From the NCBI GenBank assembly GCA_964547795.1, contig CAZJPD010000006.1:1-34153 (forward strand): DNA of 34,153 nt. The letters are read 5' to 3'. A program made the translations under genes and the position numbers. This DNA is from CAZJPD01 sp964547795. Lineage in GTDB: Bacteria; Pseudomonadota; Alphaproteobacteria; Rickettsiales; Midichloriaceae. This document shows positions 8,061 through 16,183 of the stretch, in pieces. The first letter of the stretch is position 1. Every line of letters begins with the position of its first letter. The notes under the pieces were generated by a model that saw only the letters and a list, made by a program, of their open reading frames with translations, made no database searches and was not told the DNA's origin.

Positions 8061-9617
8061 ATGAATAACCACGATAAAGTACTGATACTGGACTTTGGCT
8101 CACAACTTACCCAGTTAATTGCAAGAAGAATACGAGAATTAAACATATATAGCGAAATACATCCATGTTCAATATCTGTAACAAAGATAGAACAGTTTAA
8201 TCCAAAAGCGATTATTTTATCCGGTGGAAGTGAATCAGTTACAAATATGGATGCCCCTGAAATACCAAAAATCATTTATGATCTAAATGTGCCAATTTTA
8301 GGTATTTGTTATGGACAACAAGCTCTCTGTAAGGATTTTGGTGGCAATATATTAAGCTCAAAATCAAGGAGTTATGGAGCAGCAGAGTTAAAGATTATAG
8401 ACGATTCTAAGTTGTTTGCAAATTTTTGGCAACGAGGAGAAAGTCATAAGGTTTGGATGAGTCATGGGGATTGTATTAGTGAGTTGCCAAATGACTTTAG
8501 AGTAGTGGCAAAAACTGACCAAGCACCCTATGCTGTCATTAAGCATAAGGATAAGGAAATTTATGGAATACAATTTCATCCTGAGGTTTCACATACAGAA
8601 GACGGAGTGAAATTATTGGATACCTTTCTTGGCAAAATTGCTGGATGCAAAAAAGATTGGCAAATATCTTCTTTTATTGATGAAGAAATATCGGAAATTA
8701 GGGCTAAAGTTGGAAAGGAAAAAGTCATTCTTGGACTATCAGGAGGGGTGGATTCTACAGTAGTTGCTGCATTTCTCGCTAAAGCTATTGGTAAGCAGTT
8801 GCATTGTGTGTTTGTAGATAATGGTCTTTTGAGGCAAAACGAAGTTGAGGAGGTGGAACATAATCTGAAGAGTAACTTTGATTTACAATTACATACAATA
8901 GATGCCAGTGAAAAATTTTTAGCTACACTTAAGGGCATGGTAGCACCTGAGGAAAAACGCAAAATTATTGGTAGAGTTTTTATTGAAACATTTCAGAATA
9001 CAATCAAGAAAATAGGCGGTGTTCAGTATTTGGCACAGGGTACAATATATCCAGATGTGATTGAATCATTGGCAACTTCAACAGGAAAAAAGGTTACTAT
9101 AAAATCGCATCACAATGTCGGCGGATTGCCAGAAAACATGCATGGACTTAAGCTTATTGAACCACTGAGGTTGCTATTCAAGGATGAGGTCAGAATCTTA
9201 GGCAGAGAGCTGAATGTACCAGATGCAATATTGAATAGACATCCATTCCCAGGACCAGGGTTAGGTATTAGAGTGATTGGAGAGGTAACAAAAGAGAAAT
9301 GCGATATATTGAGAAAAGCTGATTACATTTTTATTAATGCACTTAAGGAAAGTGGATTTTATCATAAGGTATGGCAAGCCTATGCTGCATTGCTTCCAGT
9401 AAAAACAGTAGGTGTGATGGGAGATACTAGGACATATCAGCATATATGCGTTTTAAGAGTGGTTTCTTCTGTTGATGGTATGACTGCGAACTATGTAGAT
9501 TTACCACATGATCTGCTGGGTTTTATTGCAAGAAGGATAGTCAACGAAGTACATGGCATAAACAGGGTAGTCTATGATATCACCTCAAAACCTCCAGCAA
9601 CTATCGAGATGGAGTGA
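8061..9617 (+). CDS. guaA: GMP synthase (glutamine-hydrolysing)
   Basis: Converts XMP to GMP using ATP and glutamine, the next step after the adjacent IMPDH. The N-terminal class I glutamine amidotransferase domain has nucleophile Cys83 in LGICYGQQ and the His/Glu pair in FHPEVSHT. The ATP pyrophosphatase P-loop LSGGVDS lies at 226-232. The C-terminal dimerisation domain shows RHPFPGPGLGIRVIGEV and ends with ITSKPPATIEME, the standard GuaA tail. Length (518 aa) is normal and nothing is missing. The two-base gap to guaB implies one transcription unit. Confidence 0.97.
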   Translation: MNNHDKVLILDFGSQLTQLIARRIRELNIYSEIHPCSISVTKIEQFNPKAIILSGGSESVTNMDAPEIPKIIYDLNVPILGICYGQQALCKDFGGNILSSKSRSYGAAELKIIDDSKLFANFWQRGESHKVWMSHGDCISELPNDFRVVAKTDQAPYAVIKHKDKEIYGIQFHPEVSHTEDGVKLLDTFLGKIAGCKKDWQISSFIDEEISEIRAKVGKEKVILGLSGGVDSTVVAAFLAKAIGKQLHCVFVDNGLLRQNEVEEVEHNLKSNFDLQLHTIDASEKFLATLKGMVAPEEKRKIIGRVFIETFQNTIKKIGGVQYLAQGTIYPDVIESLATSTGKKVTIKSHHNVGGLPENMHGLKLIEPLRLLFKDEVRILGRELNVPDAILNRHPFPGPGLGIRVIGEVTKEKCDILRKADYIFINALKESGFYHKVWQAYAALLPVKTVGVMGDTRTYQHICVLRVVSSVDGMTANYVDLPHDLLGFIARRIVNEVHGINRVVYDITSKPPATIEME

Positions 9618-9640
9618 TAAGTGGAATTCTACTAATCATA

Positions 9641-9646
9641 TATAAT
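9641..9646 (+). promoter_or_regulatory. Possible -10 box before the SPOR-like gene
   Basis: A perfect TATAAT lies 22 bases before the ATG at 9669, in the gap after guaA. No convincing -35 was seen at the right spacing, and such boxes arise easily in AT-rich DNA. Confidence 0.2.
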
Positions 9647-9668
9647 CAATTAAATTTAATTAATCTTT

Positions 9669-10172
9669 ATGAGCTCCAGAAAAAGAAACCGTAAAAAATC
9701 GTTTTTTGTAAGTTATGCAAAGTCAATAAGAGATTTTATACTTAAATTGGCTTTTATTCTGATAAGCATAGGATTTTTTATTTTTATAATTTATAAAGCT
9801 TACAAATATGCGTTAGACCCTGTTGATTTACAAAACATACCTTTAATCAAATATACCAACAAACCTGTCAAAAGAAAGTTTAATGAAAATGATGGTTTGA
9901 TATTTTTAAATCAGGATAAAGTTATTTATAATACTATTATGAAAAATGGTAAATCTGAAAAGAGTAAAGAAACAGAGAAAATTTTACAAGATTTTTCACA
10001 TCAACAAATTTTTGATATTGTACAAGATATTAAGAACGTTAAGAATACTCCACGACAAATGGGACAAAAGTCGAAAAAAGTTGATGTTAAAAATAACAAA
10101 AAGAAAATATCACCAAAAAATATCCAAAAATACGGCAAAAGAAATGTATTTCAAGTATTGGATACCGAATAG
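9669..10172 (+). CDS. Membrane-anchored protein, possibly a SPOR protein lacking its SPOR domain
   Basis: The 167-residue protein begins with a basic cytoplasmic stretch (residues 2-21). A single hydrophobic membrane segment follows at about 24-42, then a lysine-rich, low-complexity outer part. Residues 57-90 (IPLIKYTNKPVKRKF, then GLIFLNQDKVIYNTI) resemble the conserved 'IPxIKAdxxPxKxkP...nqDkxvYd' stretch after the anchor of alphaproteobacterial SPOR-domain cell-division proteins. The roughly 75-residue peptidoglycan-binding SPOR domain expected at the C-terminus is absent. The protein stops after VFQVLDTE, which could be the first strand of one. It may be a truncated gene, or a real short protein. 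No enzymatic motif is visible. It is followed by a 118-base gap. Confidence 0.6.
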   Translation: MSSRKRNRKKSFFVSYAKSIRDFILKLAFILISIGFFIFIIYKAYKYALDPVDLQNIPLIKYTNKPVKRKFNENDGLIFLNQDKVIYNTIMKNGKSEKSKETEKILQDFSHQQIFDIVQDIKNVKNTPRQMGQKSKKVDVKNNKKKISPKNIQKYGKRNVFQVLDTE

Positions 10173-10227
10173 AGGGGTTGGTTTGGTATGGTGATGGTTA
10201 TAGTCTTATAACTGCAACTTGAAAATT

Positions 10228-10250
10228 AATCTAGTACGTTTCGCTAGATT
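10228..10250. repeat. Perfect 7-bp inverted repeat (hairpin) in the gap before fabD
   Basis: AATCTAG at 10228-10234 pairs exactly with CTAGATT at 10244-10250. The loop TACGTTTCG can add two more GC pairs after a TA bulge. No U-tract follows, so it is at best a weak terminator for the upstream gene, or an operator-like site just ahead of the possible fabD promoter. Confidence 0.4.
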
Positions 10251-10269
10251 GTTCTAATATGTCGGTTCT

Positions 10270-10275
10270 TATAAT
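10270..10275 (+). promoter_or_regulatory. Possible -10 box for fabD
   Basis: A perfect TATAAT lies 15 bases before the fabD ATG at 10291. The best -35 at normal spacing (GATTGT, 10247-10252) is poor. If used, the leader would be very short, and no Shine-Dalgarno is visible before this start. Confidence 0.3.
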
Positions 10276-10290
10276 AGATTTTTAAGTTAA

Positions 10291-11229
10291 ATGAAAACAG
10301 CTTTTTTATTTCCTGGGCAAGGCTCACAACAGGTAGGGATGGGAAAAGAGTTTTATGAGAATTTCCCTAAGGCAAAAGAGGTATATGAGATTGTAAATGA
10401 TGCACTACAACAAAAACTAACAAACATTATTTTTCATGGGGACGAGGAGAAATTAAGAATCACAAGCAACACTCAACCAGCTATTATGGCGACTTCTATG
10501 GCGGTATTAAAGGTATTACAATCCTTTGCTAATCAAAACATTGAAGATTTATGTGATGTTGCTGCTGGTCATTCTCTTGGTGAATATACTGCATTATGTG
10601 CAATGGACTCGTTAACGTTAAGTGATACAGCGAAAATTCTAAGAGTAAGGGGAAATGCAATGCAAAAAGCCGTTCCTGCAGGTGTTGGAGTAATGTATGT
10701 CTTAATTGGTACTGATGAAGTGGTAGCACAAAAAATATGTGAAGTACTATCACGGAATGGCATATGCGAAATTGCAAATGACAATGGTGCTGGTCAGATT
10801 ATCTTAAGTGGTAATGCAAAGGCTTTTGAAAAAATAGATATATTAGCAAAAGATTTTCAAATCAGGAAGATGGTTAAATTACCTGTTAATGCTCCATTTC
10901 ATTGTAGCCTCATGAGAGAAGCAACTACTGTAATGACTAAAGGACTATCTCCATATAATTTCAATGAGCCAAAAGTTAAAATCATCGCTAACTATTCTGC
11001 AGATATATACAAATCAAAAGAAAGCATTAGGGAGTTGCTTATAAAGCAGATAGAAGGTAGGGTAAGGTGGCGGGAAACCATTGCTAAAATGTATCACGAA
11101 ATGGGTATAAGAAAGTTTGTTGAGATTGGTGTTGGTAAGGTGTTATCCAATCTTATAAAACGTCAATATCTTGATGTAGAGGTGCATAGTCTGCAAAAAA
11201 TTGAAGATATTGAGAATTATTTAAAATAA
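10291..11229 (+). CDS. fabD: Malonyl-CoA:ACP transacylase
   Basis: Loads malonyl groups from CoA onto acyl carrier protein for fatty-acid chain initiation and elongation. The 312-residue protein starts with FLFPGQGSQQVGMG. It carries the nucleophile elbow GHSLGEYTAL with Ser95, a GNAMQ-type Arg/Gln region at 118-125, and the catalytic His204 in NAPFHCSLM. All are typical of FabD, and length is standard. fabG follows closely, a common pairing. Polyketide-type acyltransferases share the fold, but size and context argue for FabD. Confidence 0.95.
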   Translation: MKTAFLFPGQGSQQVGMGKEFYENFPKAKEVYEIVNDALQQKLTNIIFHGDEEKLRITSNTQPAIMATSMAVLKVLQSFANQNIEDLCDVAAGHSLGEYTALCAMDSLTLSDTAKILRVRGNAMQKAVPAGVGVMYVLIGTDEVVAQKICEVLSRNGICEIANDNGAGQIILSGNAKAFEKIDILAKDFQIRKMVKLPVNAPFHCSLMREATTVMTKGLSPYNFNEPKVKIIANYSADIYKSKESIRELLIKQIEGRVRWRETIAKMYHEMGIRKFVEIGVGKVLSNLIKRQYLDVEVHSLQKIEDIENYLK

Positions 11230-11256
11230 GGATTGTTAAAAATAGGGGATCATACC

Positions 11257-11994
11257 ATGTTTGATTTAAAAAATAGATTAGCACTAGTTACTGGGGCAAC
11301 AGGTGGTATAGGGCAAGCTATTGTAAAAACATTGTATAGCAGGGGGGCTAAACTTGTTATAACAGGAAGAGAAGAAGAAATTTTAGAAGAATTAAAGAAT
11401 GAATTAGGAGATACTACGCATTCATTAACTTGTAACTTAAATGATGAATCCCAGGTCAACCACTTAATAGAAAATGCCGAAAAGGAATTTGGAAATATAG
11501 ATATTTTAGTATGTGGTGCAGGTATAACGAAGGACAGCTTAGCAATCAGGCTTAAGGATGAAGACTGGAACGGAGTGATTAACTTAAATTTAACAACTAC
11601 ATTCAAGTTAAATAGAGATGCCATAAAATATATGATGAAGAGAAGGTACGGCAGAATTATAAATATTTCTTCTATTATTGGATTAACTGGTAATTTAGGT
11701 CAATCCAACTATGCTGCAAGTAAAGCTGGAATAATGGGCATGACCAAATCATTGGCACTAGAAGTGGCTACACGTGGGATAACAATTAATTGCATTGCTC
11801 CAGGTTATATAGATACGCCAATGACGCAGGTTTTAAAAGAAGGAATAAGAAATGCCATAATAGATCGCATTCCAGCGAAAAGAATTGGAATGCCACAAGA
11901 TGTGGCAAATGCTGTGTTATTTTTGGCATCCGAAGAAAGTGCATATATCACAGGGCAGACATTAAGCGTTAATGGTGGTATGTTAATGCCATGA
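11257..11994 (+). CDS. fabG: 3-oxoacyl-[acyl-carrier-protein] reductase
   Basis: NADPH-dependent short-chain dehydrogenase that reduces 3-oxoacyl-ACP in fatty-acid elongation. I chose the ATG at 11257 (245 aa) over the upstream in-frame TTG at 11233, because an AGGGGA ribosome binding site precedes it at good spacing and the length then matches the family. The cofactor motif TGATGGIG (12-19) and the catalytic Ser139/Tyr152/Lys156 (INISSIIG and NYAASKAG) are present. The usual NNAG motif reads CGAG (residues 86-89), a small deviation. The C-terminus ITGQTLSVNGGM is typical. No acpP follows, unlike in many bacteria. Confidence 0.94.
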   Translation: MFDLKNRLALVTGATGGIGQAIVKTLYSRGAKLVITGREEEILEELKNELGDTTHSLTCNLNDESQVNHLIENAEKEFGNIDILVCGAGITKDSLAIRLKDEDWNGVINLNLTTTFKLNRDAIKYMMKRRYGRIINISSIIGLTGNLGQSNYAASKAGIMGMTKSLALEVATRGITINCIAPGYIDTPMTQVLKEGIRNAIIDRIPAKRIGMPQDVANAVLFLASEESAYITGQTLSVNGGMLMP

Positions 11995-12038
11995 TATTAG
12001 GGAGGATTTGTACAACTCGATAACTGAAGAGTTTATTT

Positions 12039-13229
12039 ATGGGAAAGCATTTAATGGAAATAAAAAACCTTAACTTTAAGGACAAAGACGTATTTCTAAG
12101 ATGCGATCTAAATGTCCCTTTTAATGATGATGATACCCTACTTGATGATACAAGAATAACAAGCCTCATTCCTACTATCAAATTTTTGATAAAACACGAA
12201 GCGAAAATAATATTAGCTAGCCATTTCGGCAGACCCAAAGGCAAACCTAACCAAAAACTTTCTTTAGTAAGGATTATTCCCTATTTAGAAGAGTATTATA
12301 ATATCAGTGTCAGGTTTATAGCAGATATATTATCTCAAGAAACTGCAAATGTTATTAAACAAGCAGACAACAAGGAAATATTATTACTGGAAAATTTAAG
12401 GTTTTATAAGGAAGAGGAGGAGAATGATAAAAAGTTTGCTCAAAAATTAAGTCAGCTTGCGGATATTTATATTAATGATGCTTTTTCTTGTTGCCATAGA
12501 AAACATGCTTCCATTGATGCAATTACCGAATTCATGCCCTTTTATCCTGGATTGCTATTAGAAAAAGAAATCAAAAAATTAAGTGATGTTTTATCATTCA
12601 ATAAAAAACCCTCTATGCTCATTATCGGTGGTAAGAAAATCTCCAGCAAAATTTCTGTTTTAAAAAGCCTTGCAGATAGAATGGACAAAATAGTTATAAC
12701 AGGAGTAATGGCAAACAATTTTCTAAAAGCTCTAGGGTATGAGATAGGCAACTCCTTTTATGAACCTGATTCTGTTCGAGAAGCTAAAAGTCTTTATGGC
12801 AAGTATAAAGATAAAATCATATTACCATGTGATTTTGTGGGGAAGGACAATAACAACAAGCCCTTCATCAAAGATTTATCAGATATTTCTCAGGGAGATT
12901 GTATGTTAGACATTGGATTAAATAGCTGTGAAAAAATATCAAGTATTATCAAAGCTTCTGAAATCGTAATATGGAATGGACCAATTGGTTTTTATGAAGA
13001 ACCCCAATATGCTGTAAGTAGTTTATATATAGCTAGAGCTATTGCTTATTTTACAAAGTATGGCAATCTGACTAGCGTTGTTGGAGGGGGGGATGCAGTT
13101 GCAGTTGCAAAAATATCTGGACTGGAAAATGATTTTTCTTATATTTCTACTGGCGGAGGAGCATTTTTAGAATTTCTTGAAAAAGGAGATTTGATAGGAT
13201 TAAAAAATTTAAGGAACAAAGGAACATGA
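12039..13229 (+). CDS. pgk: Phosphoglycerate kinase (divergent)
   Basis: Interconverts 1,3-bisphosphoglycerate plus ADP and 3-phosphoglycerate plus ATP in lower glycolysis/gluconeogenesis. Recognisable blocks are RCDLNVPFND (21-30), SHFGRPKGK (61-69), LLENLRFYKEE, DAFSCCHRKHAS, IWNGPIGFYEEP, and the C-terminal GGGDA...STGGGAFLEFLE. Several near-invariant positions deviate: GG(A/S)K reads GGKK (197-200), GGGDT reads GGGDA (349-353), and GGGIANTF is replaced by TGVMANNF. At 396 aa it is full length. The start may be 12039 or 12054 (MEIKNL), the latter closer to the family N-terminus. The stop overlaps queC by four bases. Confidence 0.92.
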   Translation: MGKHLMEIKNLNFKDKDVFLRCDLNVPFNDDDTLLDDTRITSLIPTIKFLIKHEAKIILASHFGRPKGKPNQKLSLVRIIPYLEEYYNISVRFIADILSQETANVIKQADNKEILLLENLRFYKEEEENDKKFAQKLSQLADIYINDAFSCCHRKHASIDAITEFMPFYPGLLLEKEIKKLSDVLSFNKKPSMLIIGGKKISSKISVLKSLADRMDKIVITGVMANNFLKALGYEIGNSFYEPDSVREAKSLYGKYKDKIILPCDFVGKDNNNKPFIKDLSDISQGDCMLDIGLNSCEKISSIIKASEIVIWNGPIGFYEEPQYAVSSLYIARAIAYFTKYGNLTSVVGGGDAVAVAKISGLENDFSYISTGGGAFLEFLEKGDLIGLKNLRNKGT

Positions 13230-13924
13230 GAAATGCAGTTATTTTATTAAGTGGGGGTTTGGATTCCTCAACAACCCTTGCAATTGTGAAGGAAAGAGGA
13301 TATACGCCTTATTGCATGAGTTTTTTCTATGGACAAAAACAGGTTGCAGAATTAGAGGCAGCAAAAAAAATTAAGGCTTTGATTGCTCCAGAAGCAGAAC
13401 ATAAGATTGTAACCATAGACTTAAAAACCTTTAGTCATTCCGCTATCACCGATGACATTGCAGTCCCTGAGGGCAGAACACAGAAGGAAATATCAAGTGG
13501 TATTCCCATCACTTATGTACCTGCTAGAAACACGATATTTTTATCTTATGCACTTGCTTATGCCGAAGTATTGTCAGCAAATGATATATTTATCGGTGCT
13601 AATATACTAGATTATAGTGGTTATCCCGACTGTAGACCTGCATATATTGAGGCATTTAATACTATGGCTAATTTAGCATTGGCAAGAACTGTACAAGGAG
13701 AGAAAATAACAATTCATGCCCCCCTGTTACAATTAAATAAAAGTCAAATTATAGAGGAAGGGCTGAGGTTAGGAATAGACTATTCAAAAACGTTATCATG
13801 TTATAATCCAACTACAGATGGTGTTAGCTGTGGCAAGTGTGATGCATGTATATTAAGATTAAATGCTTTTAAAGATTTAGGCAAAAAAGACCCAGCAAAG
13901 TATGTTGATATGAATAAGCAATGA
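13226..13924 (+). CDS. queC: 7-cyano-7-deazaguanine synthase
   Basis: ATP-dependent enzyme that converts 7-carboxy-7-deazaguanine to the nitrile preQ0 in queuosine synthesis. The PP-loop LSGGLDSST lies at residues 8-16. The zinc-binding cysteines typical of QueC are Cys192, Cys202, Cys205 and Cys208 (SCYNPTTDG...CGKCDAC). Length (232 aa) is normal. It overlaps pgk upstream and queF downstream by four bases each (ATGA), so the three are translationally coupled. The earlier enzymes QueD and QueE and the transglycosylase are not in this window. Confidence 0.96.
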   Translation: MRNAVILLSGGLDSSTTLAIVKERGYTPYCMSFFYGQKQVAELEAAKKIKALIAPEAEHKIVTIDLKTFSHSAITDDIAVPEGRTQKEISSGIPITYVPARNTIFLSYALAYAEVLSANDIFIGANILDYSGYPDCRPAYIEAFNTMANLALARTVQGEKITIHAPLLQLNKSQIIEEGLRLGIDYSKTLSCYNPTTDGVSCGKCDACILRLNAFKDLGKKDPAKYVDMNKQ

Positions 13925-14727
13925 ATATTGATTTCTCACCATTGGGAAAAAAAACAACATATATTGATAAATATAATAACAAGTTGATATTTCCAATATC
14001 AAGGGGTGTAAAAAGGAAAAAGCTTGGTATATCAGGGAGGTTGCCATTTTTTGGTTATGATATATGGAATGCTTATGAGCTTTCCTGGTTGTGGGATGAT
14101 GGAAAGCCTGAGGTTGCCACAGCTGAGATCATATACGATTGCGAATCTGAGTTTATGGTTGAATCTAAATCGCTAAAGCTATACCTGAATTCTTTCAACA
14201 ATACGATTTTTAACTCTGCTGAGGATGTGAGGGGTACGATAAAAGAGGATTTGTCAGATAAATTAAAAACCGATGTTTCAGTCAAGTTAAAAGACTTGGA
14301 GGAAAAAATAAAATATGCAATCCCACCAGGAATAAATATTGATAATTTTTATTCTCAAGGTTTCAAAGGTAGTAATATCAGGGTTTCGCAAGATATAGTT
14401 GTACAGCAAGAGCAATTATTTACAAACTTATTAAAATCCAATTGTCCAATGACAGGACAACCAGACTGGGGAACATTAATGCTTACTTATTCAGGGCAAA
14501 AAATGGATTATACAAGCTTGATAAAGCATATAATATTATTAAGGAATTTGAATGAATTTCATGAGCAATGTATTGAAAAAATATACATGAATATCTACAC
14601 AGCTTGTCAACCCGATTATTTAGAAGTATATGCAAGATATACGAGAAGAGGCGGAATAGACATTAATCCTTATAGATGCTCTGAAAAAACTCCAATCCCT
14701 AATAATTATAGGGTGTATAGGCAGTGA
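13921..14727 (+). CDS. queF: NADPH-dependent 7-cyano-7-deazaguanine reductase (long QueF type)
   Basis: Reduces preQ0 to preQ1, the step directly after QueC. The 268-residue protein belongs to the two-module E. coli-like subfamily. The signature ESKSLKLYLNSFN lies at about 81-93. The catalytic Cys175 is in SNCPMTGQPDWG, with partner Asp182 seven residues on, as in E. coli. The closing block NEFHEQCIEKIYMN...ARYTRRGGIDINPYR is also characteristic. The start overlaps the queC stop. The gene ends one base before the stop codon of a minus-strand small membrane protein. Confidence 0.96.
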   Translation: MNIDFSPLGKKTTYIDKYNNKLIFPISRGVKRKKLGISGRLPFFGYDIWNAYELSWLWDDGKPEVATAEIIYDCESEFMVESKSLKLYLNSFNNTIFNSAEDVRGTIKEDLSDKLKTDVSVKLKDLEEKIKYAIPPGINIDNFYSQGFKGSNIRVSQDIVVQQEQLFTNLLKSNCPMTGQPDWGTLMLTYSGQKMDYTSLIKHIILLRNLNEFHEQCIEKIYMNIYTACQPDYLEVYARYTRRGGIDINPYRCSEKTPIPNNYRVYRQ

Positions 14728-14728
14728 T

Positions 14729-15013
14729 TTAATCCTTCTTTTTATCAGAATTTAGCAAATTGCTGACATTTTTTTTAACTTGTCTAAGGGTATCATTACT
14801 ACCTTTATTGGTGCTATCCTTCCCACCTAATAAATCTGTAATTTGCTTTTTTACGTTCTGCAATCCGCTGGTTAAATTTGCTACACTGATATTTTGAAAA
14901 TTTGGCAATTGTAAGGTAAATTTCCCATGACTTGAAATATTTAGAAAAAAATATACTATTGCTAGTATTATGATGGTCCTTATTCTTAAAAGTAGTAGAA
15001 GGAAATCCAACAT
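14729..15013 (-). CDS. Small single-pass membrane protein of unknown function
   Basis: I do not recognise this gene. From the ATG at 15013 it encodes 94 residues (100 from an upstream TTG at 15031). A hydrophobic segment at about residues 2-20 (MLDFLLLLLRIRTIIILAIV) is followed by a polar region rich in Asn, Ser and Lys, ending in DKKKD. The likely topology is N-terminal anchor with a soluble tail. It is convergent with queF with a one-base gap and divergent from def. No clear Shine-Dalgarno is visible. The clean hydrophobic-then-polar pattern and tight fit between neighbours support a real gene, but conservation was not tested. Confidence 0.5.
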   Translation of the reverse strand: MLDFLLLLLRIRTIIILAIVYFFLNISSHGKFTLQLPNFQNISVANLTSGLQNVKKQITDLLGGKDSTNKGSNDTLRQVKKNVSNLLNSDKKKD

Positions 15014-15078
15014 AGGAGTATAAATGAACAAAATATATCTTCCAGTGTAGCAAATTAATTATATATGACAATAAAATT

Positions 15079-15648
15079 GTGGTTAATGAGAAAATTTTGC
15101 CCTTAATACTAGAGCCAAATCCCTTATTACATCAGGTATCTGAAGTTGTGGTCGAGGTTGATGATGAAGTAAGAGGTTTAGCAGAAAAACTCATTGCCAC
15201 TATGCAACATCATAAGGGATTAGGGCTTGCATCAGTACAGGTGGGGATTTTAAAAAGGGTAATAGCTATCAATATAATAAATGTAGGATGTGAAGGCGAT
15301 AAACCTCTTAATCTGCAAGAAGGAGCAATGATATTAATTAATCCTGAGGTAGTTGAACAATCTGATGATAAAAAAACTTATGCAGAAGGTTGCTTATCCT
15401 TTGGTAATATTTATCCTGAAATTGAAAGAGCTAACAGAGTTAAAGTCAAATATTTAGATTTAGATGGCAAAGAGAATTTTTTGGAGGTATCTGACCATAT
15501 TCTTTCAGCTTGTTTACAACATGAAATAGACCATACCAATGGCATAGTATTTTTAGATAGGCTTTCCAGAATGAAAAAGGAGTTCATGATGAAGAAGTAT
15601 TTGAAGCATAAGTCTCGTGATACAAATAGCACAGATGCAAGAATGTAA
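15079..15648 (+). CDS. def: Peptide deformylase
   Basis: Metalloenzyme that removes the formyl group from the N-terminal methionine of nascent proteins. All three family motifs are visible: GLGLASVQ (47-54, usually GxGxAAxQ), EGCLS with metal-ligand Cys105, and QHEIDH with His148, Glu149 and His152. The start is a GTG, since no in-frame ATG precedes the conserved N-terminal strand. Length (189 aa) is slightly long because of a basic tail. The 3' end overlaps the tsaE start region. Confidence 0.94.
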   Translation: MVNEKILPLILEPNPLLHQVSEVVVEVDDEVRGLAEKLIATMQHHKGLGLASVQVGILKRVIAINIINVGCEGDKPLNLQEGAMILINPEVVEQSDDKKTYAEGCLSFGNIYPEIERANRVKVKYLDLDGKENFLEVSDHILSACLQHEIDHTNGIVFLDRLSRMKKEFMMKKYLKHKSRDTNSTDARM

Positions 15649-16084
15649 ATGTGATCTGAATAAACTTGGGACAATTGCCAAAGTAATTTCGCAAGAATTA
15701 ACAATAGGGGATGTTATACTGTTGAATGGGGACTTAGGAACGGGTAAAACAACATTTACAAAATTATTAGTCCAACATTTGGGTGGTAACTCTGAAAATG
15801 TAACCAGTCCCACCTTTAATTTAGTACATCGATATAAAACAAAATCCTTTGATGTATGGCATTTTGACCTATATAGATTAAAATCAAAAGAAGAATTATA
15901 TAATTTAGGTATCGATGACAGTTTAATGAATGGAGTTTGTATTTTGGAATGGGGAAAAATTGCAAAAGATTTTTTACCTAATAATTGTATAGAAATTTTC
16001 TTTAAATACACTGCCAATACCAAAATCAGAAAGATAGTAATACAAAACTTCATTAATTCAATAGACCCTCTCCCTTATTTATAA
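15617..16084 (+). CDS. tsaE: tRNA threonylcarbamoyladenosine biosynthesis ATPase
   Basis: P-loop ATPase that works with TsaD/TsaB in making the t6A modification at position 37 of ANN-decoding tRNAs. The Walker A motif GDLGTGKTT lies at 38-46, followed by the TsaE-specific SPTFNLVHRY and the block WHFDLYRL...ELYNLGIDD, then CILEWGKIA. Length (155 aa) is normal. Starts at GTG 15617 or ATG 15635 both lie within the end of def, so the two genes overlap. A weak hairpin follows. Confidence 0.95.
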   Translation: MIQIAQMQECKCDLNKLGTIAKVISQELTIGDVILLNGDLGTGKTTFTKLLVQHLGGNSENVTSPTFNLVHRYKTKSFDVWHFDLYRLKSKEELYNLGIDDSLMNGVCILEWGKIAKDFLPNNCIEIFFKYTANTKIRKIVIQNFINSIDPLPYL

Positions 16085-16108
16085 TAATTAATAATGTAGA
16101 AAATATTA

Positions 16109-16130
16109 AAGCTTTTTTCAAAAAGTTTTT
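16109..16130 (+). terminator. Weak hairpin plus T-run after tsaE
   Basis: AAGCTTTTT pairs with AAAAAGTTT across a two-base loop, with one G-T wobble. It is followed by T-rich sequence. The stem is nearly all A-T, so it is only a plausible terminator separating def-tsaE from the next gene. Confidence 0.35.
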
Positions 16131-16183
16131 ACTTTTTATATTTTTTATATAATCATTAATTTTATAAACTTAGGGGGTTTTAT

